Below are positions 1 through 11,620 of a DNA stretch of 64,000 bases, in pieces. How positions within the stretch are numbered: position 1 is the stretch's first letter; the number at the start of each line of letters is the position of its first letter. The DNA lies in the NCBI GenBank assembly GCA_036345935.2, contig JADWOT020000006.1:1985493-2049492 (forward strand), written 5' to 3'. Below the pieces are notes generated by a model that saw only the letters and a list, made by a program, of their open reading frames with translations, searched no databases and was not told the DNA's origin. Source of the stretch: Taenia hydatigena. Its lineage: Eukaryota > Platyhelminthes > Cestoda > Cyclophyllidea > Taeniidae. Both the position numbers and the translations under genes were made by a program.

Positions 1-534
1 GCTCTCGATTATGGCAAAAAGCCACTCATGTACCCTCTTACCAAACAAGTGTCTGGAAGGTCGGCCATGCCAACAGCCTGAAGCCCTACCGCCTGTTGAA
101 TATGTATACTCTGCCCACGATTTATGTCTATTGACCCAACCTTTGACTGAATTGGGGACAGACTTTCAGTCTTGGTACCACAGCCTTCCGTTTGTGGGTT
201 AAAATAAACTTTTCCATACTTCAGTGGGGAAAGCTGAGACTGCTCTTTTACGACGATGATCTTCGAGATGGTTGTAGGGCCAAACTTGCTTTCAAAGCAA
301 AGGCTCTGCACGTTTACGATATCGGAATAAACCGAAGAGTTTGATTAAAATAAAAAGGAAAGCATTTATGTTCAGACCGCAAAGGCTTGGTATAAATTAC
401 CGAACCAAATGTAGCCACATGTTTATGCCATTGCAAAGTCAACAAACCATGCGGCTACAATAAAATTCGGTTGGGATAAGGACAGTGCATCCGGTGGTCA
501 GACATGCACTATGAAATGCTAAGTCAACTCACGA
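1..534. other. Unassigned noncoding stretch
   Basis: I see no gene, RNA or repeat that I can support here. Overlapping open frames of 63-100 codons occur on both strands with no recognisable domain, splice context or paralogous copy elsewhere in the window. Detectable similarity to the downstream repeat copies starts only after this stretch. Confidence 0.4.
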
Positions 535-2203
535 ATTATCTGCTTAAAATTTTACTAAAATATTGTGGGGTAGGGCAGGGTGAGAGGAGGATGAGGAGGA
601 TACTGTCGCATTTCCTTTTTACAATTTTATTGTTATTATTTCTCGGAGGGATGTACGATGAAGTGTGAGGGAAAAAATTCCGCTGCACTATCTTTGCCTC
701 ATTTTACTTTTATTAATTTGTATAAAAACCAAGTAATATTACTAGTTTTTTATAAAAATAGATGAACTATGGAAGACTTATTGAGCATTTCCAAGGACAC
801 AAAGTTGTGGTGCAAATTCCACGTTGTCTCTACAACCGCAAGAAAAGAAACGAAAGGTTAAAACGAGAAGATCTGCTCAAAATCAAGAAAAAGCTGGGTG
901 GTGAAACGTTATTAGGAGAGAAAAGATGAGACGCGACACCACTTTCCTCTTCTCCTTCCCTTAAGCCTAGCTAAAGTGCTAATCCCCTTACTAATGAGTT
1001 ACGGTGTTCGAGGGATCAGTTTGTAAGCCGCCTTGCAAAAATGCGGTTCCCTCCCTCCTCCATACCTGGCTGCAGCTGTCTATGAAGCAGAAAAAAAGAG
1101 AAAGTTTTCTTCGAATGCGAAAATATCAGGAAAACCAGCTGCACATGCGTCAGTGCAGGAGACTAAAGAGAAAACTCATTCTAGAAATGACCCATCAAGC
1201 GGCTCAATGACAAGATTTCAGACACAGTTTAGGTAGGCCATTGAGAGAAACATTCCAGCATCTCAACTATTGCATAGCAAAACCCAAAACCTATTTCCTC
1301 TGCAATTAGTTGGTTGTCTTACAGGGTTAAATGTAACAGGCTCTATCTGAGACGAAATGCCTTGGAAGGCGTAACGAAATCTCTTTATAATGTGGCAAGG
1401 TGAAGTGATGATTAGCGTGGAATACCAACTTAACACGCAGAACCCGTACACCTCAATACTAGGCTTCTTCTTCGTGGTCTTGGAGACTGTTTCACCCAAC
1501 AATTGAAAAAAGCATTCAACCAGTAAGGTTGCTACTTTCATTGCATTTCAATATTTTGTAAAGTATTCCTCTCTGATGGCACAGAAATCGCTCTTTTGGT
1601 CTTCCTTACAATAGTAAGTTTTCCTTTCAAGCGGTGATAATGCATCTCCGCCAATGTTAAGCAATACCACTTTGCCCAGAGTCAGTCAATCTCGGATTAG
1701 ACTTGATTCCACATTAAATCCCAATCTTCCACCATCGTCGGTGCTGCACTTTCGCCTTTTATTTGTTTTTGGAAGTTCATGAAAAATGTTAGGGAGAATG
1801 AGTGGGGAATGCTACCTACCACATTGACGTGTACTACTTCAGTTGTTGAGCGTGGATGCCTCGCCATTAATAATCGCCCTAGTGGGATGGCCTCCAGATC
1901 ATGCAAGTAGTTCATAGCTTTACTGTGCATCGAAAAGATGCATTCTGCCCGACTAAGATAGCTTTTCTCGTCTTACGAGAAGTCTCGGGAAGCTTCATAA
2001 GGGCAAGTCAAACTGCCCGTCGTATGCGGCGCCTTAGAATTCTAAGTATTTTACAAAGCCTAATAGACCGTTTCACTTAGAATAGTTGCCGCAAATTCTA
2101 TGAGCGGAGAAACAATAGCTGGCTGCGAAGTCGAAAGTCTAATGCAGAACATTAATTCTGCTTAAAAAATCACTTGTCTGGGCCTATGAGAAGTGATAAG
2201 CCT

Positions 2204-2340
2204 GCATTGCAAAACGTGAAGGAGGTCATACCCCTGACATAGCAGATAAGGGGCTGTCGCACCTAAGGGGCAAAGAGATGGTTGGCATGTCCTGGAGACC
2301 ATGCTGCCCAGCAAAAGTGAAACAGTGAAGTCTTGAGTGT
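2204..2340. mobile_element. Ancient LTR-like relic in U1 (segment D)
   Basis: This block carries the same order of landmarks as the intact LTRs of this window: a GAAGGAGGTCATA-like start and, about 85 bases later, a GGCATG-TCC-GGAG-CC-like core. It recurs at the equivalent place in U2 (about 10,045) and U3 (about 21,810), so if it is an LTR it predates the unit duplications. Similarity is weak and was judged by eye only. A chance resemblance or an unrelated repeat remains possible. Confidence 0.3.
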
Positions 2341-3218
2341 TTGCGTAACCAAAACGACGGGTTTAATAAAAAATGATTGCACTGGGATGCTTCACGTCTC
2401 CTACAATACAGAGGATCAAGAAGAATCGGTTGTCATTTATGCACTAATGAAGAAGAACTACCATTTGATGATCAACAGCAAGCCTGCCTGATGTTTAGTT
2501 GCCAATGTGCCTTTTGAACTCTAAAGAAGGGGATATCGCTATGATGAAGAGGTTTCCTATTAAGTGACATAGTGTTTAACAACCTTCCCATGTACTTCAT
2601 CTGACTGCTGGTTTTGGTCAATCTCATCCCATTCAGTATTTTATTTACTCGCGGAGCAGCACTGGTGAAGCTTCAACTGGATGAGCAATGGAAGGTAAAG
2701 CAAGTATTGTCATTCGGCCTAATTTCTGTATTCACTAAAGTTCGCCTCTCATGATGGTAATACAGAGCGGAATTACCACTGTTTCAAGCGTGTTCTGAAC
2801 TCCGTATTTCCGTACATCTCTGGCTAAAGTAATGTTTAATAGTGGAGGTACGACGCTCTGCATTGATTAGACAGTTTAACTTATGGCATTGAAAAGATTG
2901 TGTTTTCGCTCGGCTGCACGGCCTTTTGACCATGCCAGTAAGCATACTGCTAAGACTACTTCCAGCTTCAAGGAAGACGCGGATGCTACATTCTGCTTAG
3001 CGAAAGTAGTATCTTTCAGTACCGACACTTTGAAATATACAATCACATTTTGATTAGAAAATATTTCAGGGCGGCCCTTCGAACCGATCCGCCAATGTGT
3101 AAAAACTTTAATGTGCATTACTTGCATTGTCTAAAAGGCCATCGGTTGCATCTGCCAATCGCTTTGTTATGGCGCCTTTCCTTAAAGTGAGACAAGTTTT
3201 GATGGGGATATCACTAGT

Positions 3219-3450
3219 TGATGAGAGGCACTGTAGAGGGTTCCTCCTCTCCCTCCTGGTTACCCTTGATAGTAGAAGTCTGCGTGCGCTTAGACATCTT
3301 TAATGTATATGGGGTGATAAATACAGCTAGGCGAGATATGGGGTTCAGGCCGAGGATGTGTCACGCTCCAGCGAGTCTCCGCGCTGCTCCGTCACGTGGT
3401 TCAAATTGACTTCCCGCCTCTGACCTACAAAGCGCATTTAAAGGATTAAG
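3219..3450. repeat. U1-specific insertion of about 230 bp
   Basis: U1 has about 230 bases here that U2 lacks: the flanks join directly in U2 near 11,098. The inserted stretch is richer in GC than its surroundings and contains GGTTCAAATT near 3,397-3,406, which resembles a tRNA-type B box. That would fit a small SINE-like insertion, but I find no convincing A box, no poly-A tail and no second copy in the window. A deletion in U2 explains the difference equally well. Confidence 0.3.
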
Positions 3451-3717
3451 TATTACAGCACAGTTGAAAATTAAGTAGAAAATGGTGTAACCAAAAAATG
3501 ACATGAAAATAAAATTCACCACCAACTATTACAATGGCCTCTCCGATTTGTCAGTTTCACATTAATGTCATCAATGGTAAATCTTGATGAAAGTGTTTCA
3601 TTTAATAAGCTTTTTTTTCATATCAAGGCAAATAATTGCGCCAACTTACACTTTGCTAAGGAAAACATATTTAAAGTAAGGAAACTAGGCAAATTCTGTG
3701 GCGTCTTGTCACTTTCC

Positions 3718-3840
3718 CGAAGAAGAAAGAAGTCATGATGTCCTAGTAAAATGTCTATTGTCGATCCGTAGGAGGGCTTGAGACTACTGGCATGGTCCAG
3801 AGACCAAGTTGTCTAGCAGAGGCGCAACGACGGATTTCCT
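3718..3840. mobile_element. Ancient LTR-like relic in U1 (segment F)
   Basis: This segment contains a GAAGAAGAAAGAAGTCAT-like start followed by ACTACTGGCATGGTCCAGAG, resembling the core ACTGCTGGCATGGCCCGGAG of the intact TRIM LTR. An equivalent copy is in U2 at about 12,236-12,370. With segment D about 1.5 kb upstream it could be the second LTR of an old, longer element carried inside every unit. This is inference from weak similarity. Confidence 0.33.
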
Positions 3841-6800
3841 AAGTGGCTCATTACCAAAGTAGGGAGTTTAGCCAAATTTATCACAGGAAAAGTTGAGGGG
3901 AAGACAAATTATTTTTGCAGTTCTTGGCAAAACTCTCTGAAATGTCTAAATTTAACTAGTTAAAAGCAGTAAAATGTGTCCGACTGCTTATATGTGGACA
4001 TTACAGAACATCGGAAGACATGTGTAAGTCTCTCGATACTCTGTAATGTCTACAGAACCAGCCTCACTAAACGCCTTTAGTATGCCGCATGTTTTAGTGG
4101 GCAGCATTTTCCAAGAATGACTGATTCGGGTGAGTAGTCACTTAAAAAACACTGTAATGCCTCCTTCCTAACAATCTAGGCCAAACACTCTTTGCACGTA
4201 TGTGAGGCACTGCACATGCAATTCCTCACCACAACTATTTTAGTGGAGATTTATCCACTCGGCACAACAGGAAGATGAGGATGGGAAAAATTATTTTGTT
4301 TTTAAGAGACAACTAAGACTAGTCAGTTAGTAGAACAAAGATCCCACGCTCGCACCTACTTCTGCTGCAGCTTTTACTCTTCCCGCACAGCAATGCAGAA
4401 CGCCGAACAGAACAAGGCGACACAACGCAAGACCTTACACCACTTATGGTTAAATTTGCTCTAAGACTCTGTAACACACATTAGCATATGAAGAGAGGTG
4501 AGCGCTAAGATGCCTTATCCTTCTGTCCCCTCCCATTCTCTCCATTCTTCACACAACGCCTCTGCAAGTAAAGGCTTTCATCTTCTCTGCATCTACTGGA
4601 TGACAGTAGAACAGAAGAGGTAGAAGCAAAGTAGGAGTGTAGGGTATTTAGAACTAGGTTTAGCTAGCTTCTATCTTCTAGTGGCGAGACTTTGTGCAGC
4701 CAGTTTGCATTTGTTCGGCAAGGACGATGGACTGTGGATTGCGGTGATTGTTGCTTCGACGGATCAATCCAATGCCTTGATTGATGAGGCTTTCCATGGT
4801 TGTCTCGTCTTTTATACAAAAATGAACAGAAGTAGTTGTTGAGTTTGTTAGAGGTCTACCTAGTTCCTAAGTCTGATGTAAAATATTCTCTGTTATTTGC
4901 GTCAAACGTTAATGCTATGCAGCACTGAATTAATCTACTTTCCAAATGCACTTCAAAGCATCCAAAATGGAACACAAAACATTTCAACAAGACATAATTT
5001 GTGCTTTACTTTGCGTTCGCCTCGCTCACTTCTTCCTACGTTCGATAACTAATGGCTAAAGATGACATTTTGTAACCCTATTATCCCATGGGAAGCATCG
5101 GTAAGACCAACCTCGCATAAAATTTCCATGGAAATCCTCCTGGATTGGAGAAAAAATAACTAGGAAGGGCTTGCAATTGAACAAAATGAATGAATGCAAA
5201 AATTCCCAAATGAGCGTCTGCCTACTGCAACAGTTTGCAGCGAAGGCAGAAAGACTGGTTCCCTGACAAATGAGTATTTGCTAACAAGTAGGCAATTTCA
5301 AGAAGCCAAATGGGTGTCAGACAACCATCCTTTCAGCTTGAAGGTCTTGTGTAAGCGAATTGCACTACAAAACTCTCTAAGACTGGCACTTTTGCAAAAC
5401 TCAAAGTATGAGTTCCAACACTTTTAAGTTAATGAGACTTTGAAGATTCAGTCATTCGACGGGGATAGTTGTCCCTGCGACATTTTACCCGAAGGCACTA
5501 AAAGCGCTCCCGACTTTGGTGCAGTCTTGTTGTTCTTACCACGAATGCAGGTCACTGAGTCGCCCTTGAAGGCGTAATAAGTCATATTAGTAACAGAAAC
5601 AAGTTTTATGAGAGACACACAGATTGGGTAAAAGACTGTAGGTGGGACCAGGTATCGATAATGCTACCAAGATAGACATTGACTTCACTCGTATCAGAGA
5701 ATGGAGAATTGTGCTTCATGTCATCATCCATCCTGTCATGTTCCCTCGACTCAGTTTGTGATGCGGTGGCGCCAACGTGGTCCAATTTCCACAACTTGGA
5801 AAGCAAAAATGAAGACCAAAGAAATCAAAGAAACTGTAAGACAAGAGGTTACTTCCGATTCTCACTATGTTTAGCACATTGCGCATTTGAGAGAAAACAC
5901 CTCCGAACACAACAACTTACAAGATGTAAGATTGTTATGCTCTAGCCGAACATCAAATGCTTTCAAAGCATGGCCTGGGCTTACTTATTGTTAGAATGGA
6001 TTCCCTAAAAAAGCATCCGTTATCGCTTTGTGTGACACTTTTGTTGTTTGTTGATAATATCTTAAATATTGCACCGTCTACAGGCACTTCTGCCTTCAGC
6101 TGCCGCCTCAGCATCTCCGACCCTGTCTCTATGTCAACAATACATATTCGACTTAAGTGTTAGATCTTCTTTATGGCTTTGGGAAAGTCTCGAGTCGCTA
6201 CAATGCATGATAGCGAGAGAGAAGTAAACTTGTTCTTTCAAAGTCAGCCATCAAATAATTGTCTGGCAACAGACTCAACTCAAAGGAACACAAAGACCAA
6301 CGTTGCTCTTTTTTGTCAGTTAATGTCTAATTCATAATGCTGCATGTTACATGTTACATGGCAGAATTGATAGCGTCACGTTGAAAGTTCATGCAATGCT
6401 ATGCACAATAGTGAATAGGGACGCCTTTTCAACATTATCTATTACAGCGATCCATTGTTCACATTTTCTGCCTCAGTCCGATGTAAGCGTGTTTCTAGCC
6501 CAGTGCTTACAAAACATTTTGTCTGCCTAGGCAAGAGAAAAAACAAAATTTGGTGCTCATCTGTCAGCTCTGTTGTTCAAGTGAATGTGCGATTGACCGA
6601 CTGGGCCAGAGGAGGATGATAAGCATCAAGTGTTAAAACATCACCAAAGAATAAGCTCTCCTTCTTCCAGAGCAGGCGGGTGGGTAGGCAAATAGGCAAG
6701 CATGCAAGCCAGTTTAGAATGGTGTAACTGTGGTGATAAATGATTCTACGTAAAATCTGTGTGATGATTGGTGGACGTAGTCAAATGAATGCCGGTTGCA

Positions 6801-8370
6801 GTCGTCGAAATATCCTCAGATCAAACATCACCACATGTTGAGTTGTGCTGTTTTGTGTTGGAAGAGTAAGGGTAATCAGTGGGAATGGATGTAAGAGTAA
6901 AACCTTTTCTCTGCTAACTAACGGCTTCTGAACAGTACAAAGCTCTCCCATCCAAGATTTAGTTGTGACGTGTGGATAGATCTCCATCACAACTGTTGTT
7001 TGGGCTTTAAGAAGTAAAGAAGTCATGATGAGTAGTTGTGCCTGAAATGCACCACTCGCGAGCTCACTCAAAGTTAGTGCGGTCGAGATTTGTGAGGAGG
7101 CAGTGCTACTCACCTCGAATGTGCAGGGTAGGCACGGAGTAGATTGTTTGGAGGGGATATGGGAAAAAATGCCTCGCCACTGCGTTTTATATACTTTTAA
7201 TGAAATTTGACCAAAGGATTGTCCATTGCTTGGCATGAGTGAGACAATCCCACAGTTAAGGAGAAATGCTGCTAGTGCTTTGTTCCTGTCTGGCGAGCGA
7301 TCAACTTAAAAAGGTGATCACCAGGAATCATTCCTTGCTTCCTGTTGCAACAAATGAATCACTGGTGATTTTATGAGATATAAATGAACCTGTCTTATTT
7401 TAAGTGCCAATAGCGAGTCGAGAGAGCAGACCGCAGTATTCAAAATGCCGTATATTTAATGGCATTGAGCAAGGCCTTCTGTGTTTGTGTGGTAAGTTTG
7501 TGTTTTAAGTAAACGTTCAGTAAACCATTTTAAATGACGGAAGAAGTGAAAGCTGTAAGAAGATACTAATGAAAAAACAAAGTGAAATAAGTTGGTTTAG
7601 CATGCGTAGGCGTCGGGATTAAACGCACGCATGGCGGTGGCGTAGGAGAGGCGAGGAAAGACCGCCTTTTCGTCTAGTGGAGGGTGGACGTTGTCAGCGC
7701 GGTAGGAGGCCACATTGGCGGGAGAGAAGTAGAAGCATGCAGCTACGATGGTTGAAGAAAGAGGATTTGGTTGCTTTACTATTAATTCCTTATAGAGAAA
7801 AGGCTCTCATTGTTTGTGCGAATCTTCCTGTGTTTGAATTATCATTTTTTTATAGCAGGGACAAAAGCTAGAGCGTTGGATAAAATATTTGCAACATTTA
7901 TCTTCAACGTCCCCTTTAAAGGCGTTATGGACAGATTGCTCCTCTCACGCCGGATCGAACGTGAGTTTGCTTGACTTAGTGAAGCACTTCTGCTACTTCT
8001 TACTCGTCTTTGATGAAAGTAGTTGAATGGCTTGCAAAGCCTGCTCGTTAATAAACATTCTAAATACAGTTGTCGAGGGGTTCAGCCAAAATTGGAAGAA
8101 TGGCTAGTATTGCGTTAACTTTGTTATTTTCACGTGAGCATGGTAAAGGCCCCATGTATCCCAGCTGCCAAGCAAGACCGAGCCTTAATGACTCCTGGTT
8201 GAGAGACTGGTATTCAGTCTAACTGTTTACCATAAACAGAAAAGAGTTTGCATTGCTTACCGTAGGGTTACTTGGCAACCGCTAATATAGACCAAGAAAC
8301 ACAAATGCTATCAATTAGGAACCATTGTTTAGGATGCAAAGAGGGGACAATGATGCCTCATCAAAGGACA

Positions 8371-9066
8371 GAAATGAATGCCATGTTTATCTGGCGAGAA
8401 GAATTAATCAAGAGGATTGAATGATTTCTGGTGTCCTCATTTCCTTGCTGTCAATTTCCTACTTTAGAAACATTAATCTTTAACCTTTTCCTTTGACAAA
8501 ATAAACAGTGCTGTAATTTCAAGCAGAGACTTTATCCAATTCCCTTTTTCCTCATTGCACAACGATACATCACTCGTTCATGTTTAGTAACTTTGATAAA
8601 AAATTGAATTAATTAAATGTTAAAGGTCTGGAACCATGAATTGAGCTAGGGAATGAATGCGGACACACGACCCTTACATGTGTAAAGTCTGTACTCTTCC
8701 AATTTGAGTTCCAACGCTAAAAGGACAGATTCTCCAGGCACGAATGGAGGCAGGATGCCAAATCTCCGACTCTGCACTCTGACTACGCACTTTGATGTTG
8801 ACAAGTTCAGTACCAGCGCATTCCACATGGTTTGTGGGTTTGATGGGCCACTAATCTCCTTCACCGCTTCGCCGTTGCATTCTAATTCATGTCTTTTTTA
8901 GTTGAGTATGCGTGTGCTGAGGCGCAAGCTAAGAAATTGTTTCCTCAATCTGCAAAGAGAATCGACTAAACAGAAATGAAGTAGTAATGTGGTACACTGA
9001 GACTGCCACCGGTTAACACCTCCACCTTCGCCCTTCCCAAGTGACATTTGCGAATGGTCCGTATGC
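8371..9066. repeat. High-identity island between U1 and U2
   Basis: This block matches 17,320-18,015 at about 95% by eye, whereas sequence on both sides drops to about 75-83%. It includes a run of 80 consecutive identical bases (8,987-9,066 against 17,936-18,015). The block holds a candidate 3' gene end on the minus strand together with its noncoding downstream flank. Either recent gene conversion limited to this block or functional constraint could explain it. The conservation also covers apparently noncoding sequence. Confidence 0.65.
8620..8881 (-). CDS. Candidate terminal exons of an unrecognised gene (U1 copy, 3' end only)
   Basis: On the minus strand, an AG acceptor after an A-rich tract precedes an exon of exactly 204 nt (8,881-8,678). 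It is followed by a 32-nt GT-AG intron (8,677-8,646, donor GTAAGG, acceptor CCCTAG) and a 26-nt last exon ending in TAA at 8,622-8,620. The spliced frame gives 67 residues plus SQFMVPDL. The U2 copy has exactly the same exon lengths. The only length changes are a 1-nt difference inside the mini-intron (32 or 33) and a 1-nt difference just upstream of the acceptor, which is what coding constraint predicts. About 8 of roughly 12 exon differences are nonsynonymous, so selection looks weak or recently relaxed. The translation includes NPQTMW and ILPPFVPGESV; I do not recognise the family. Upstream exons are not established, so this may be a pseudogene fragment. Confidence 0.42.
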
Positions 9067-9085
9067 TTTGTACTTCATCAAAAAT
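8987..9085 (-). CDS. Possible upstream exon of the same minus-strand gene (U1)
   Basis: On the minus strand this stretch encodes an open segment containing IRTIRKCHLGRAKVEVLTGG, and it lies in the 80-base tract that is identical between U1 and U2. A donor-like GTGTAC follows in a phase that would join to the 204-nt exon at 8,678-8,881. Against this, the donor is poor, the frame is not the only open one, and the 5' boundary is unclear. I list it because its perfect conservation against a background of about 80% needs an explanation. Confidence 0.22.
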
Positions 9086-9232
9086 GCATTTCTACAATCA
9101 AATCTTATAATTTTATCATTGAAAAGTGACAATTTTTGCAAGGATACAAAGAAGTTAAAACGAATCCCACGAGTTTATCGGTATTCTCTCATCTCGCGTT
9201 TAAAAGTCGTTGCAATGAATTGAGCATAACAT

Positions 9233-9335
9233 GTGTCCTGAACAAGCAAAAGACCTCTTTTGATTTGGCCATAGTCTTGCTCCACAAGTACTGCGTGTAA
9301 TTATCTTGGTAGAAGGAAGCACTTAGTCCTTCGTA
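9233..9335 (-). pseudogene. Possible decayed exon, U1 copy
   Basis: On the minus strand an acceptor-like TTGTTCGACAG is followed by an open segment with the residues SASFYQDNYTQYLWSKTMAK. The U2 equivalent (about 18,180-18,283) aligns without indels and keeps SASFFQDKHTQY, but has a TGA near its start. Indel-free alignment in a region of about 80% identity hints at former coding use. No donor is clear. It could be a further exon of the gene ending at 8,620, or chance. Confidence 0.2.
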
Positions 9336-10044
9336 CTGTCGAACAAGGAAGACTACCATCCACACAGGAACGCACATTATAGCGAGAATGACGGTACTTT
9401 GCGATTACTTTCGTATGCCTCAATAGCTTCCCATAACCTTTCCCAAAGCATTAACAGCATTCCTTAGTAATGTTATGTACTTTCTTCCTAGGCAAAAGTG
9501 TGAACCTGTATGCACTTTTGCTTTTTTTGTTCCTGTAAGTTCATGAAAGATGTTTGGGAGAATGAGTGGGAGAATGTAACCTACCACATTGACGTGTACT
9601 ACCTTAGTTGCTTAACAAGGGTGCTTGGCTATTAATCTTCGCCTGATGGGGTGGCCTCTGCATCATGCAAGTAGCCCATGGCCATACCGTACATCGAAGA
9701 GATGCATTCTGCCTGACTGTTATGCCCGTCTTTGTTTTTCGATAAGTTTTGGGACGCTTTTTAAGAGCAAGTAAAACTGCTCGTCGGCTGCAGCGCCTTA
9801 GGGTGCTAAGCACTTAACAATGCTTGGTAGATTGTTTCGCCAGAATTAGTTGCCATAAGGTTTTATGAATGGAAAAACAACAGCCTTTGGTTATAAAGTT
9901 GGTAAGAACCTGGGTTTGGTCACAGTGTGGTGGAGCATAAGAGGAAGTGATTTGCAAAGTCGAAATTCCAATGCAAAAGAACAAGCTTGCTTGATGATCA
10001 CTTGTCTAGACTAATGGGTAGTGATGAGCCTGCATTGTAAAGTG

Positions 10045-10180
10045 GGAAGGAGGTCATAACCCTGACACTACAGATGTAGTACCGCAGCACCTAAGAGGCG
10101 AAGGGATGATTGGCATGTCCTGGAGGCCACGTCGCCCAGCAAAAGTGAAACAGTGAAGTCTTGATTGGTTGCTTAACCAT
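10045..10180. mobile_element. Ancient LTR-like relic in U2 (segment D)
   Basis: This is the U2 equivalent of the block at 2,204-2,340, with a GGAAGGAGGTCATAACCCTG start and a later TTGGCATGTCCTGGAGGCCA core. The core is closer than the U1 version to the intact LTR core. The assignment as an LTR relic is tentative. Confidence 0.3.
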
Positions 10181-11149
10181 AACGACGACTTAAACAAATA
10201 ATCAAAGCATTAGACTGCTTCACGTCGTCTCAATACAAAAAGTACGACAAGTTGGTGATCAAATGCAATAATGAAGAAATACTACCATTTGATGTTCAAC
10301 AACAAGCTCACTTTATGCCTAGTTGTTAACGTACGTCCTGAATTATAAAGAAGAGGATATTAATATAATGAAGAAATTTGCTATTAGGCAATATAACACT
10401 TTACCGACCTCCTCATGTGCTTCACCTGACAGCTGAGTTCGGTCAAGCTCATGCTATTCAGTAGTTTAGATACGCATGGAGCAGCTTTGGTGATGCTTCA
10501 AATGGGTGAGCAATGGAAGGTAGAGTAAATATTGTTACCTGTTCCAATTCCTGAAGCACGTCTCCTGTCTGATTTCATTGAAATTTGTCTCTCATGTTGG
10601 CAATGCAAAACGCATTTGCTACCGATTCAAGCACATGCCAGACTCTGTATTTCTGCACATCCCTGGCTAAAGTAATAGTTAGTGGTGAAGGCACGACTTC
10701 CTCAATTGTCACATCATTTTGCTAGTTTAACTCACACCAACCTTCTTGCCTTAGAGCTTTGAAACATTGTTTTTAAAAGACTACGTTTTTGCTTCGCTGC
10801 ATGGTCTTTTGATCAGGTTAGTGAGCATATTACAAGGACTGCTTCCTGCTTCAAGGAGAACGAGGATGCTACATTCTGCTTAGCAAAGGTGGTATCTTTT
10901 GATGCGCCACCTTGGAATGCACAATCACAATTTTAAGGACGGTCCTTTGAACTGATCCGACAATGTGTAAAAATTTCAATGAACAATAATCGCTTTGTCT
11001 AAAAGTTCGTCAAGTGTCAGTTCCTTGCACCTGTCCATCGGTCTGTTATGGCGTCTTGCCTTAAAGTGAGACAAGTTTCGACGAAGGCAACACCAGCTAT
11101 TTTGAGGCAATAGTAGAAAATTGAGAAGAAAATCGTGTAAACAAAAACC

Positions 11150-11154
11150 GACCT
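11150..11154. repeat. Target site duplication GACCT (left)
   Basis: GACCT directly precedes the TG of the left LTR and recurs right after the CA of the right LTR at 12,049-12,053. A 5-bp duplication is usual for LTR retrotransposon integrase. The U1 empty site reads GACAT at the matching place. Confidence 0.85.
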
Positions 11155-11339
11155 TGTAGCGTCCCGAGGCTCCCTTAAGGCTAAAGAAGGCAAAGTGGCA
11201 GGGTAGAATATATATATTCACCGGACAGAGGGAAATATACTGCTGGCATGGCCCGGAGGCCAGCCCACGCAGCTAGGGCAATATGGCCGCCTCTGTGACC
11301 TTGACAGAAATCGGCAGCACAAACAGATAAAGCACTACA
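11155..11339 (-). repeat. TRIM copy 1, 3' LTR (185 bp)
   Basis: Read on the minus strand it starts TGTAGTGC and ends CGCTACA. It contains an AT-rich ATATATAT block of the type that can serve as a core promoter within U3/R. It differs from its partner LTR by one base near 11,187 and one near 11,290. Confidence 0.93.
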
Positions 11340-11342
11340 TTG

Positions 11343-11357
11343 CCCCTCTCCTCTTTC
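11343..11357 (-). promoter_or_regulatory. Polypurine tract of TRIM copy 1
   Basis: On the minus strand GAAAGAGGAGAGGGG lies three bases before the 3' LTR. This is the expected position for priming plus-strand DNA synthesis, and it is conserved in copy 2. Confidence 0.8.
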
Positions 11358-11620
11358 GAGCGTCGTCCCCGACGCGCCCCTTGGTACACCTCCCGCGTCA
11401 GCCATCACAACATACTCACTGCTGCAAGAAGCACCCACGAGCTAACCATGCCAGTCGCCGACATTCGACGCGATTGAGGCGATGCTTGACACCAACGTCA
11501 GTGATCCCTCTTCACAGTGCATTGCACTTCGAGTTTCGTTTGGCTTGGAAACAAAGTCCAGAATAAGTGGTTCTGCCGACCATCAGTATGTCCGTAGGGG
11601 GGCGTTAGCACGCAATCTCC

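Larger units (their letters stand above)
535..9480. repeat. Tandem unit copy U1 (about 8.9 kb)
   Basis: This whole stretch aligns in the same orientation with U2 (about 9,540-18,520). Anchors include the segment around 1,816 against 9,591, 4,580 against 13,110, 5,660 against 14,300, 7,620 against 16,550 and 8,703 against 17,651. The offset grows from about 7.8 kb to about 8.95 kb, because U2 carries a TRIM and other insertions. Identity judged by eye is about 75-85% over most of the length but about 95% in 8,371-9,066. The first part (about 740-3,200) also matches U3 (20,415-22,690). Apart from the candidate exons and LTR relics listed separately, the unit is noncoding and its open frames are not conserved between copies. 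The left boundary is approximate. Confidence 0.8.

Noticed and set aside
6781..7236. 151-codon minus-strand frame in U1
   Set aside because: The U2 equivalent has a deletion of about 50 bp and loses the frame; only a short stretch (QTTVV..I.P) is shared. There is not enough for a gene call.
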